Positions 35,196-46,249 of a DNA stretch of 64,000 nt are shown here, piece after piece (the first letter of the stretch is position 1; the number at the start of each line of letters is the position of its first letter). The stretch is taken from the NCBI GenBank assembly GCA_944548615.1, contig OX155957.1, forward strand, positions 22,482,758-22,546,757, in the 5' to 3' direction. The position numbers and the translations under genes are program-made. Under the pieces are notes generated by a model. That model searched no databases, was not told where the DNA came from, and was given only the letters and a program-made list of their open reading frames with translations. Source of the stretch: Micropterix aruncella (Eukaryota > Arthropoda > Insecta > Lepidoptera > Micropterigidae).

Positions 35196-35882
35196 AAAAA
35201 TAAATATACTGTTTTCATTATACATTTCGCTGTCTAACTTCAAGTGTCTCTATACCATTGTGTCTATTATGTTTCGCTTTATTGTGGTTTTTTGAATCCT
35301 TTTTCGCTTCATGTATAATGGTTCTTTAATGCGCATGGCCACGAAGATGCGAACAAACGTAAAGGTTTCGAAAAGCCGATTTCAATGCACTTCAAAAGGA
35401 GTAGTCGTTGGATGCTCCTTTTTATCTCCTTTTTTGCGGTTGTTTCAAAAGGGTTAGTGTAGCCATTGAAAGGGAGACTGATGCGGAAAATATGAAGAGG
35501 TTTATGAATGCTGTTAAGGCTTTTTTGGCCGCATATTCGCAATGAGAGACGTTAAGAGGAACCGACGTTCAACAGACTTTTAGTTGTTAATATTTTCAAA
35601 ATAATCGTATTTATTTTAACTTCATTATTAACTATAGCTGCTGTCAGGTGGTTATGCAGGAGTTGTATACCTAAGCGGTGTTGCCTGCCTACATCTCATC
35701 ACTGTGACCAATCCTGTTTTTTACAAGCTTTTATTTACCTTTCAATGTATGTCAGTATGTTTGTCTTGCAAACTGAATTAGAACTACTTTCTCTTATCCT
35801 ATGAAGTTGAAATTTTAAATCTGTAGCTCACTTGTATCATCTATAACTCACGATATTCGAGTATCCCGATAAACACATAGTG
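35196..35882. other. Non-coding stretch
   Basis: A minus-strand frame at 35309-35542 shows no known family. Nothing else is supported. Confidence 0.4.
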
Positions 35883-36186
35883 CACTGAGAAAAATGCACC
35901 TCAGTTTTAAGATGAATTCCGAATAAATAAAGGGGTATTCCTCTTTAAAACAGACCCACAGTCCTTACGCATTAAATAACAGGAAAAGCGGTCATATTAA
36001 TTTATCATTACCTGTCTTGTGAGAGGTGTGGCGTCAAAAATTAATGACGTCATCAATGTAACCGGAAGACCTCATAAATCGTCAGTCGGAAGACGGTTAT
36101 TAACTTAGGAAACTACATTATGTCACGATAAAGTATCGATAAGTTTGTCTAAAGTTTCACTACAATCCTTGTAAATTTCTCTTCTA

Positions 36187-36475
36187 TCCTGATAATTTAA
36201 CATGACAATACTGACGCTAACGAAAAAAATCCTCATAAATCGTTGATGCTAGAACTGTTATATGATTAGTTGTGCCCTAGCACACTATCACTGTCCCTGA
36301 TAAGTTATACTTACGATCCTCTTGATTCTCTCGAACATTGCCCATTACACTTTCAATCCAACCTGATGTATTATCAGGAAGTAGGATGATTCATGAATAT
36401 AACCTGATATTTTATCATGAATTAGTAGATCTTTTTTATTACTTTACTATTATGTCTTAGTGCTTTTCCTGATGA
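36187..36475. repeat. Cluster of CCTGAT/ATCAGG sub-terminal motifs
   Basis: Six exact copies at about 36188, 36297, 36362, 36373, 36403 and 36468, several extended as TCCTGATAA or TTATCAGGA. By chance fewer than one is expected. They are possible transposase-binding repeats. Confidence 0.6.
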
Positions 36476-36598
36476 TTTATCAACCGAATACTGTTATCTG
36501 TATCTTTCGTACTGATACTTTATAAGTCCATTTAATCATACATCATCATTATTTCCTGTTGAAACCGCACACGATTTTATCGTGCCTTACCGAAACAA

Positions 36599-36750
36599 AA
36601 TTAGGTTCATAATGATCCAATCACAAAGTGATCCTGAAGCTAGTCAAATGTTAAAGTTCTTAATCTTGAAGTTTGAACTTCAAAATCAGAACATAACTTT
36701 GACTAGCTGCAGAATCACCTGAGTGGAAGTCACATCATTATGGACCAATT
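36599..36750. repeat. Imperfect palindrome, about 75-bp arms
   Basis: AATTAGGTTCATAATGAT at the left is mirrored by ATCATTATGGACCAATT at the right. The match continues through GTGATCCTGAAGCTAGTCAAA against TTTGACTAGCTGCAGAATCAC to the centre near GAAGTTTGAACTTC. Confidence 0.85.
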
Positions 36751-37299
36751 ATGATTTTAGTATAGGCACAGCATGCAGTTTCCAGGAAGTAAGCTATAAA
36801 AATTGAAAAGAAAATAACAAGACTGAATTCCACTATGTCTAGTAAATGTTAACGTTATGCTTATTATATTCTTTCAACTTTAGGCAAAAAATAAAGAGAG
36901 AGGATATATTTTAACCATAACTTTAACATTAACTAGAGATGGTGCAACTCAGCCTTAGTTTAATAATAAAGACAATATGATTTAATGCCTCTACCAACTA
37001 ATATGAATGAAACCACAGAAATATTAAATTTTAATTTCAATTTATTTAATTAAAGGTACAGGTTAATATGCTTAAGTATAATTAACTTAACATTAATATG
37101 TACTTACATTCAATGTTAAAATAATTCTTATTTACTACATATTTATTACTAGGTACATATTTATTTTTAATTCGCAGCTGTCGATACAAAAAATAGAGAA
37201 AAAACACAACATTTCAAATCGAAGACTATGTAATAAGACTACAAATCCTACAAATTAGAGGTATCCTCAGGATATCTCAACCTACTTTTCAGGATACAC

Positions 37300-38049
37300 C
37301 TATTTATTACTACTAATACAAATTGCTTCGATAGAAAAAAACTTCTGGAAAACTAGCCTCAAAGGGATCACTTGCATTGTACATGACCGGTTTCGTATTG
37401 AAAATGTATTTTGTGCTGACCCCGTGTCAACACGATGCCCTATAGTTATCTCATTTGGAGGAATGTAAGAACCCATTGAAATAAAATGTTGCAATCGTTT
37501 ATATTCTGTGCGAAAAGGTAACATAGAGCTCTTTAGTGAAGACAGCATCTCATTAACACCGATGTTTATATTGTTGGTAACACTTTCACTAGGTACTGTT
37601 GAGTTGAACTGTAGCTTTAGTGTGTCGGAGGCATTATTGAGAAATGCTTCCAAACCATCAATCACAATTTGTACTGCGGAGCGAGGTATCATAAGGTTAT
37701 TATACAATGCCGCTATAAACTCAGAAGTTTGGTGAAATAAGCGACTATTGGCATCAATACAACTCGATTCAACATGAGCGAGATTAACGGGTAAGTCAAC
37801 ATCCGGAGAGGTTTCTTCGCATTCCATAGAAGTGGATATCACTTCTTGTACAGAAACATTTTTTACTAAATGATTACACCTTACATGACGCCTAAATCAG
37901 TCAGAACTATTAAAAATCCGATAGCATCCTATTTCACCACATTTATAAGACATAGACAGTACTGAGTATCGTTGGCAAGCTCTACGGATATGATACATAA
38001 GTTCCCTCAAATCACTAAAAGATTTTTTACATGCGTAGCAAGTTAACAT
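37300..38049 (-). pseudogene. C2H2 zinc-finger protein, truncated, one nonsense codon
   Basis: The ATG at 38049 opens a frame with a first finger C-x2-C-x12-H-x4-C (CYACKKSF...HIRRAC) and a second, C-x4-C-x12-H-x4-H (YKCGEIGCYRIF...RRHVRCNH), split by TGA at 37897-37899. It runs on in frame to TAA at 37300. The later part holds a RTEYKRLQHFISMGSYIPP block and QVIPLRLVFQKFF. This order (two N-terminal fingers, then a TEYKR-x6-10-G-Y-I-P block, then a PL..F.KFF block) recalls large multi-copy proteins I associate with animal EnSpm-like transposases, whose core follows after this point. Nothing of such a core is visible between 37300 and 36000, so the gene is truncated as well as nonsense-mutated. 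An acceptor-like TTTCAG (38074-38069) sits just before the ATG, so it could be spliced from the leader of the upstream gene. Confidence 0.6.
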
Positions 38050-38097
38050 TTTTTCACTCAAGTAGGAACTGAAATCTCTCAACAGTTTAAGAAACGA

Positions 38098-41000
38098 TTA
38101 TTTAACTTTGGCTTTAAAATGAAGATCTACCATTACTTGTTTGACTGCTGCAGTAGGGCGATCATACTCGGTATATATGTCATAAAAAGCTTGCTGAATC
38201 AGAATCCATATATCATACGATTCATTAGGATACTGTGTTGCAGTGGCATGAAAAATTTTGAAGGCTGTATCAACGCCACTTAAAAGAGACGTACATTCAT
38301 AAAGAGTTGTCTCACATACTACAAAAACCTTTACTATTGACTGGAGAGATTCGCCACAATAAACAATGAATGGTTGAAAAGTTGCTCCAACCTTGGCTAA
38401 TTTATTACGGCGTTCTGCAAGTACCGCCAGGATGTCACCTTCAGCTGGAATGTGTGTAATGAAGCCATCACGGAACTCGCATCGGGAAGCCTTCCACGCT
38501 TCCTTACGCCTTCGCACAGGAGTAATGTAGATTATGTAGGTCAGAAGTAACAGGCTCGCATTTGCTTGAGACTCCTCGATGCTTGCTAGAACAAAATTTA
38601 GGCCATTGTTTAGTAAGGGAGCATTGCAAAACTGAAGCTGATGTGGCGGTGATAATTTAGATTATTACTATACATTTTTTTTATGGAACTTGACTTGATT
38701 TCTAATACCAGACCTACTGTCGTGATATTAACCCTTCGCACCGCATAGGAACTAGGTGCCATGCCAGGACCTTTTTTTTATTGCTCGGCTATAAAACACG
38801 GAAAATTATCATTGCCGCTTCGACCACCGTTCATTCAGCGCGGTGGTAACAACCCATATGGAATAAACTTCCTTACTAACTAGGTATGGTTGTGGAATTA
38901 ACACAACCATACCTAGTTAGTAAGGAAGGCGACCTAAATGTTAGCATGTAATCATGAACAACGAATCCATCATTCGCCTCTTACGATAAGTACGGGACGA
39001 AATGTAGTGGTCCTACGTGTATGTTTTTTACGTGCCGGAACCAACGCAGCACAAATCATATGACATCACCATTTACAAGTAGTATCATGATTTTGGCCCA
39101 TTACACCCTTACATGCATGTTCTATTTTATTAACAAACAATTCTTATTGTTTAACAGTGACATTGCTGCCTTTATATAAAAAAATGCAAAGATGAATAAT
39201 ATGTAACTTACACTCAATAGTCCCGATGTACTCCTGTATGGTCTTCTTAAGGTAACCGTCCTTGGTTGATTGGGCCTTGGAGAAGGCAAGCTCCACGATG
39301 CGTTTAGTGCTGCCGAGGAAGACTGTCAGCCCATCGCCATTCGCTGGGTAAAGCTTTTCAAAGTCCTGAAGGAGCAATTGGTAGCCTTTCGCAGACTTCA
39401 GGATGGGGAACCGATTGAAATAGTCTGCCAAAGACCCCTTCTCGTGATAGAGGTAGCGAAGTCTCGCTGGAAGTGTTGCGGTCCAAGCCTCCTCAATCGA
39501 CTGCCAAGGTCCAGGGTCGGGGCTCTCCAGAATTTTTAATTGTTCTTCCACTAACTGCGAGTCACCTGTGAGAAAGAACAAAAGTGTATATTTTCACAAT
39601 TTCAGGTTGATTCTTTTTGGAGACATAAGTATGGAATAGACGTAATAACGATCTATTTAAAGAAATATGGTGGGTAAGAAGACATATATAATTTTTCATT
39701 ATTTTGAGGTATTTTTAATTAATTCAGCCAAATTTGCTATTTGTGATTTGGAAAACAATTGTATTATACTGTCTGGAAGATATTAGAGAAGCATGAAATT
39801 CATTTAATATTTAGGCACATGACAAGGTACAAATTCATATACAAGGCAGAAAAATACCCTACCATTGTCTTGACACAGCAACGCACCGCATGAAGGTATA
39901 GCCAACTCAGTGGCAGTGTCGGAGGATTGCTGGCTGGTGGACGACTTGGAGCGCGCTCGACGCATAGGTAGCAATGCGCCTAGTGATCGAAGGTGCTTCT
40001 TCCTTGTATTGTACGCATTATACAATATTCCAGAAGCATTTCTTTTAGTCTGGTAGACAGTCGCTGATAGGTACGGCGCATAGAAATGTCCCGGTGATTC
40101 TTTGGGAAAGATTGTGCCAATTTGGAGGGAAAACTTTAAAAGTAATGACCCAGTAATGGACTTGGTCGGGTCTCCTTGCAGTAGGTCCCTAATTAAAATA
40201 TTTGCAAGCTCTTTTCTTAGCTCCGGACTGAGCAAGCCTTGGTTGTGTTCGCCTTTTGTCAGTATGGCTCTCCCCTCTGCACACTTTTTGAGTATGTTTT
40301 GTACCTGTATGTAATAGACAGCAATTTACCACAAATGTTTACATAATTTGATGAGAAAGAATAGTCAGCGTCGGTAAATTAAAGTGAAACCCAGGATTAT
40401 GCATAAACAGTCAACTCACCTCATTTGATTCGGGCTCATTTTCGGCTACAAGGTTAGACTGGGTCACTGAGCAATCTTCGCGGGTACTATTACTGTCGAG
40501 ATCATGTATCACTCTGTTGAGGAAACTTGAATCCAATCCCACGGAACTGTCATTAGTGCCCTAAGCAAAAAAAAATAATCATTAAATGATTGTGCCACGG
40601 AGCAAGGATTCATTAAATTAAAACATAGAAACCATTTATTGGTTGGGGTATCCAAAGCCCATGCAAAAAAAACACAACCTAACCAGTCTACGTATGTCGT
40701 GCCGGGGGATGTCTTTATGATGTGCGGTCTGTGCACGAAACGGAATGCATCCCTAGATAGCGAGCATAACCCTAATAACAGAATTAAGATAGGAACACTA
40801 ACCATGCTGTTTCCTGCCACTGTCATTTCCTGTTTCCACAGGTCTAAATTGGCTTTGAGTCTCAATTGGTCTCCAACGGGACCGATCAATTTTTCTATGT
40901 CTTCCCGGCCAAGCATTTGCAGGGTCATGCAGTCGATGCGAGCAGCTACAATGTGCACAACATAGTATCAACATACCATTAGGACATTGCCTACCAATTA

Positions 41001-41327
41001 AATTAATGTCACGGAATCAAATAAAATTAAATAACAGAATACTAGGCGCTCTCATCTGTCATTGTTATCGAATTCAGTGTTTTAATGACATTCCCTTGCC
41101 AGAAAGGTCCGTTATTTGTATAAAACCATTTCGGTGAAAAATGCACGAAAAACGCCACAAAACAGACGCCACTTTTATTTTAAATTAGCCTAAAAACGAT
41201 CATTCAACGGTTTCAACGGATCGCAGCGGGCAACTCAGGTTAAAAATATAGGCAACTTACCAGCAAATGCGTTAACATAATCCAGCAAACCCCATTTTAC
41301 CAGTAGATCAGTGGTGTACTGGTCCAT
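38098..41327 (-). CDS. Intact six-exon gene, 544-residue SAM-like protein of unknown function
   Basis: Exons (minus): 41327-41261, 40945-40803, 40560-40420, 40304-39863, 39565-39212, 38585-38098. All five introns have GT donors (e.g. GTAAGT, GTGAGT) and AG acceptors, phases agree (1,0,0,1,1), and 1635 nt give 544 residues plus TAA with no stop. Residues 1-60 look like a SAM domain (LLVKWGLLDYVNAFA, MLGREDIEKLIGPVGDQLRL). Residues 71-117 form an acidic linker. Residues 118-265 hold LSPELRKELANILIRDLL, GTIFPKESPG and a basic LRSLGALLPMRRARSKS tail. Residues 265-544 hold a conserved-looking C-terminal region with FQPFIVYCGESL and YPNESYDIWILIQQAFYD. I recognise the order (FPKE block, then a QPFI...G block, then a YP.ES block) from unnamed multi-copy proteins of fish, cnidarians and insects, but no reaction is known to me. 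It may be a transposon accessory protein or a co-opted gene. Confidence 0.8.
38868..38928. repeat. Perfect 27-bp-arm hairpin in intron 5
   Basis: Arms 38868-38894 (CTTCCTTACTAACTAGGTAT onward) and 38902-38928 are exact complements around GAATTAA. It lies in the intron between exons 5 and 6 of the 544-residue gene, so it would be in the primary transcript. Confidence 0.95.
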
Positions 41328-42184
41328 TGTGTTGGAATAAATTGTTCGACGAAGTTTGCAGCACGGTTGCAGTACACAAAGATAATATAATAATGGCAGT
41401 ACATAGCAATCACTGTACACGTAGCAATATTTGTTAACAATGGCGGCATTTGCGCGGCATCGCCACGGAATCGCTCACTCGGTTGTCAAAATGTCGCCTC
41501 AGCGTGCCCTAGCGGGAAGCAATGGAACTACGACACCTGTTATATTAACGGTATTGAACTTCAAAGTTGTCATGACGACTCGACAAAATATAGTGCCGTC
41601 ATGTTAACTAGATAGACCGTTATTTCAATACAGGGATTTTGACATGATACACCAATACAGTTTTAGTAAGAACTAATAAAGCATCAGGAAGGCATGATAA
41701 ATAGTGGCCGTTAAATTACTGATATTATATCATTACGAATCTTGATTATCTTGACGACATCTTGATATAATATCATTACGAATCGATTATTTTTGAGGCA
41801 ATGCCACAAATATTTTATCGGTAATCATAATAAGAGCGTTTTGTTGTTCCGTTCCTGATGTTTTTAGGTTAGCAAGGCGTTGTTAGGAAAGTTCCCATTA
41901 ACCCTCCAGTACTTCCCAATACGATTGTGACGTCACTACCTTATCATGACAGCGTCCGGTTAGGTCTTCGTGAATTCCCAATGTTATGTGAAAACGTTTA
42001 CTATTACATGCCCATAATCATGAATAGGACTTTGATTTTGTCATTTCGAGTTTTATAAAACTCATAAAAATACAGGTGCGCCTTTTATTTTACAAAAAAA
42101 AACGGGTATTTTATCATTCTACTGATACTAACGAATGACGTAACGATATTTTTCCGTTTCGACCAAATGGCTTTTTTCTCAGTG

Positions 42185-42300
42185 TGGCATAGTGGTTAGA
42201 TCGCCTGATCTTACATTAGGTCCCGGGTTCAATTCTTGGCTGGGCCACCATTTTCCATTGGGATAATGGTGGATTGCATTTTAAATTCTGTTGATTGAAT
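42185..42300 (+). repeat. tRNA-derived SINE head
   Basis: GTGGCATAGTGGTTAGA resembles an A box with the D-arm GG, and GGTCCCGGGTTCAATTC a B box, spaced as in a tRNA; the region between is too altered to fold as a working tRNA. A related head lies inverted at 63485-63560. GGTTAGATCGCCTGA (42193-42207) also recurs inverted at 42426-42440. Confidence 0.65.
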
Positions 42301-43860
42301 GCAATAACAAGATACACACTTTTTTTTCTTACCCACAAGACATGTGCCTTTCCGTGGAACCCACCTTGTTGCTAATTGTCACCATCTTCTAGGTAGGAAT
42401 TTATAACAACATTCAGTCAAACACTCAGGCGATCTAACCTATCTAAGCATTTAACGGCGCCCAACGCTTCTTAAAGCGACATGAGACCTCAGAAAAATAT
42501 GCGAAATGGGCGGACACGCGGAAAAATAGACGGGGTCAATTTTGTAGGGTTTGACCAATAAAAATCCAGCGTTGAGGAAGCGTCAAGCGCAGATTCAACG
42601 TACGCTCGCGCCGGCGACCATGCGCATACTAAATGCTCTATCGCAGCGCTAGCACATAATAACTATCTTTACGTAGTGGTGGTATAAAGGTGGTAATGGC
42701 AAAGCATATTTAGCGTAACACTCAGAGCGCTCTCACGTTTTAATTAATTGTAATTAATTTAGGGCCTAAATAAAATATGTGGCTAAGTGCTGCCCTAGAA
42801 TTATAATAAAACACACTCACCGCTAACATTGTAGGAGTAAACGCGCCTGAAAGTTTTCGAAGTCAGTTTAAAGCCTTAATGTCCAAGGCAATAAGCAACT
42901 TTTTTGAATTCAAATTTTAAATTGTTTTTTATGGAGGGATTCACTTAAAAACTTTTAAAAATAAATGCTTATATTTTTCAAAAAACTCATAAAAGTAAAA
43001 TTCTTCAGATATGGTCGTTCCCAGATATCATGTCGCCTTAACTTCGGTAACAACCAGGAGAACCGGTGTCAACGTGGTTACGGACGCATATATTACACGC
43101 ACACATACATATAAACGCTTTATAATAGGGTTGTTTGTAAGATATTGTCGTATGATAGTAAAGAAAAATAAATAGTAGAAACAAACAAACAAACTAAAGA
43201 GCCTAGCATCCAGGGCGCGTCGTGTTATTGATTTTTCGTTTGATTTTGTTCATTTGATTTTTGGACGCGTGTTCAGTGTGAGTAATATATCTGCCAGGAG
43301 AATTCCCTTCGCGTCTAGAAAAAATCCTCCCTACACACATAAGGGGACGAGGCTTCACGAGCGGAGCCGAAAAAACCCAAATATAATATGAAAATACGTC
43401 CACTGAAGATCTGCTAAAAAATAAACCAATCTAGTTTGAAAATATTCCAGAGACTTAAATGCAGTTGATTTTGCCATGAATCTTATTTCAAAAACAAGCT
43501 CCTCTTGTAATCGGAATAAACAAAAATACAAGTGCATTTGACCTGTTGCAACATATGTGCAAACATGACTTGATGGAAGCCTTTGATAATATAAGTATAA
43601 CTTTGGGATATACCATACTGCATATTACTTACTACATCGGCAAACTGTGAGCGACATTTCAACAAACTAAAAATAAGTAAATCCTACCTGCGTTAAACAT
43701 GGTCATGAAAGTCTAATTTCAGCTAATTTTCAAGGCAAAACTGCATCCAATGAAATCTAGACGTGCGACTTGCATTATTCCCCTGCTCGCCAACAATACT
43801 TTAACTTGAATTTTAAATCAGTTCAACCTGCTTCCCGATATGTTTTCACGCTGAAAAACC
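42301..43860. other. Non-coding stretch
   Basis: It may include the body of the SINE to about 42450. Short minus-strand frames at 43203-43665 show no family. No gene is supported. Confidence 0.4.
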
Positions 43861-43899
43861 TTACACAAATCCTTGGTTACTTGCCGGGAAAGTCTTAGG

Positions 43900-44600
43900 G
43901 TGACACAAAAACCATTTCCAGATGGAAGTGTCTGTGGGTTTCCCTGTGTATTCCAACACGACAGCGCGCAAATTTGTCATGCAGGCATTATTTGGTCATG
44001 TCAAGAGTTGAAAAGATTGTGCTTAAAATCTTACAACCGGGGGGGGGGGGGGCATCAGTTATAATTCAAACGCAGATGCCTAGATAGGCATACATCACAT
44101 TGAGTTGTCGTCGGCCAATGTATTTGCATCAACGATTGAATCGAACGTGTTTAATGCGTTGCATTCTCACGATCAGCGCTCGTCGCCGACTATACATTAA
44201 AATTTCAATCAGGTCAACCCTCTTCCCAAAGAGACATCACGGACTATACTTGCTAGGAATATTTTATGATTACTTTCCCAGCTCATCAACCGACAAGGAG
44301 GGAAAGTTTTAGGAACGCGCAAAAAAACTTGAGCCCGCCTGAGACGAAAAAGACCATTTACAGACTGAAAACTGTCTGTCCGTCTGTGTGTCTATGTGTG
44401 TGTGTGTGCCTCCACGATAGCGCCCAAAAGCTTAATCCGATTGAGCTGAAATTGGGCAAGCTGGCATAATGGAAAAAGTTGAAAAGATTGTGGTTGAAAC
44501 TGTCCACCAGAGGGCGCATTAGTCAAATTTCAATCTCGAAATATTCAACTTAGAGACTTTGGTACACAGATGCCTTGTTAAGCCGAAGTCACGTTGGGAA
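43900..44600 (+). repeat. Dispersed repeat K, two diverged copies in a row
   Basis: Copy one covers about 43915-44165 and holds a G-run at 44039-44052. Copy two covers about 44340-44600 with a GTGTGTGTGT tract and GCTTAATCCGATTGAGCTGA. Both share GTCAAGAGTTGAAAAGA-type and CAGATGCCT blocks with 2590-2980. Confidence 0.65.
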
Positions 44601-45619
44601 ATTGTGAATATTTTATATACAAGCTACAATAATAATAGTGTGGATAGTATTAATAGTAGTATTATGTAGTATCGTAACAATACCACTAATATTAATAAAT
44701 CCGCCATCTGTTGGCGCTTAAATTCGCCCTTAAATTAAATGAAATATAAAAAAAGAAATAAACCCACCCTTAGAAAAGTTTGGCCACCGCTGCCCAACAC
44801 GATAATCCTTATTGTATTAAAATTTACATACTTTCTATTTTTAATATATTTTAATACAGTTAATCAAATTCATATTTTAATATCCAAATAAGTAAATACG
44901 AGATTATTCCATAGCGACTATATTTTATTAGCATTGTCGCACAGTGGGTTCCCTCAATTTGCCTAACAAAGGCACTTGCATCACAAAGGATTTCTATTGC
45001 CCTCGTAAGAAGCGAGTGTCCAATAATTAGCGCCCTATGAATTCATGGCGATAATAAGAGTGTGTTGACACAACCGATGACCACAAACGGACACTAAATA
45101 AATCCCGTCGACCATTTCGATTCATGGGACCAGCGCGCGACCGCGCCGAACTGGACGATAAATGACCGGCGTGCTCGAGTAACAGAAGGGATTACATGTA
45201 TATTTCGTGGCGAGATTGAAAGAAGTAAACATAGTGCCTACAATCTTTATTTCAAAGCGTTCTACTAAATACTAGCGAAGGTAAATGGAGGGAGCGGGGC
45301 GGGCGGTGGGGAAGGGGGGGGGGGGGGGGGGGGTTAAAATAGAAGTTCTTGTATTAAGGCTGTTCATAACGACTCGTTTTTATACTTTTCCCTTACTGAG
45401 CAAAATATACGCATTTTTCTACACTGATTATATATATTTATTTATTTTATTTTATTTTATTTTATTCAGAAAACAGTACAAAAAACATATATATTTAATC
45501 AAAATATAACAAACATAAACCATTTATATGTTTCCACCAATTAAACGGTCATATAGTGCGTAATTCTATATAAAAGAAAAGTTTAAAATATACAAGCATC
45601 TTTTAAAGCCTAATTAAAA
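44601..45619. other. Non-coding stretch with G-run at 45314-45334
   Basis: A G-run preceded by GGCGGTGGGGAA gives a spurious frame. Tandem TTTTA units lie at about 45440-45467. No gene is seen. Confidence 0.45.
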
Positions 45620-46110
45620 TAACATGACGCGTTGGAGTGGCGGTAGTTACCGTGTCGTAATGTTAAAACATAATGTTATTTCATTACGTCGCGACCTTGC
45701 GATCTCGCTTCTGACATAACAGTATGTAGTAGTATACGTACGGCTATAGCCAGACACATGAATCATGTTGAAACTACAGGATACTGTTATGTCCGTATTA
45801 ACTGCAAGGAAAATTTTGATACATATAGGGGGAAGTCCCCTAACTCCGGACGGCACCTAGCGCCGGACACTAATAGTATCTCGACAAGTCGTGGCGCGAT
45901 CCGCGACAAGTCTTGTCAATACACTATTATTAGTGTCCGACGCTAGGTGCCGTCCGGCGTTAGGGGACTTGCCCCTAATCGAGTAATAGAGTTTTAATAA
46001 CATTCCTTGTAATTCAACAAAATTACGATTGAAACATCGTTATTCTGTATAGAACCGTAATAACAATATGGTGATGTAAGAATCAATCCAATATATTTCT
46101 CAGTGTACGC
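45620..46110 (-). repeat. Large dispersed repeat A, copy 1, with MITE inside
   Basis: It is inverted relative to 56265-57600 and 60785-61400. Shared blocks are the TACGACAC / CATTACGTC group, GTTGAAACTACAG, AAGGAAAATTTTGATACATA and ATTCAACAAAATTACGATTG. Confidence 0.7.
45828..45976. mobile_element. 149-bp palindromic MITE with TA duplication
   Basis: GGGGGAAGTCCCCTAACTCC at the left is mirrored by a GTTAGGGGACTTGCCCC right end, and the arms continue inverted over CGGACGGCACCTAGCG(C/T)CGGACACTAATAGT. TA flanks both sides (45826-45827, 45977-45978). The copies of the host repeat at 56840 and 61150 lack it and keep one TA or TG there, giving natural empty sites. TA duplication fits the Tc1/mariner group. 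Confidence 0.9.
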
Positions 46111-46249
46111 GACATAAGCGTAATCAGAAAATTTTAACTACACCTTTGCCAGTGCGATCGTATTTTGTTTGTGTACACGTCTATTTTACACGTCAGAATG
46201 TTCGACAGGCAGAAAGGGGCCCCGAGATTTCAAGTAGTAAAGGGCCTCT

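Larger units (their letters stand above)
35883..42184 (-). mobile_element. Putative EnSpm/CACTA-like element, 6.3 kb, carrying two genes
   Basis: Left end CACTGAGAAAAATGC, right end GCTTTTTTCTCAGTG: inverted with one mismatch in 15. TG precedes and TG follows, a possible 2-bp duplication. EnSpm/CACTA ends start CACTA or CACTG with 2-3 bp duplications, and they have clustered sub-terminal repeats: here CCTGAT/ATCAGG occurs six times at 36187-36475 and twice at 41682-41860. The two minus-strand genes inside lie head-to-tail with 48 bp between them. No catalytic transposase core is seen, so this would be a deletion derivative. The end match is short and partly A-rich, so the boundary is inferred rather than proven. 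Confidence 0.5.

Noticed and set aside
39270..39539. Plus-strand 89-codon frame opposite exon 5 of the 544-residue gene
   Set aside because: It is the complement of a spliced, phase-consistent exon and has no support of its own.
42185..42260. A functional tRNA gene
   Set aside because: A and B boxes are present, but the anticodon arm and acceptor stem do not pair, and a related inverted head lies at 63485. It is SINE-derived.
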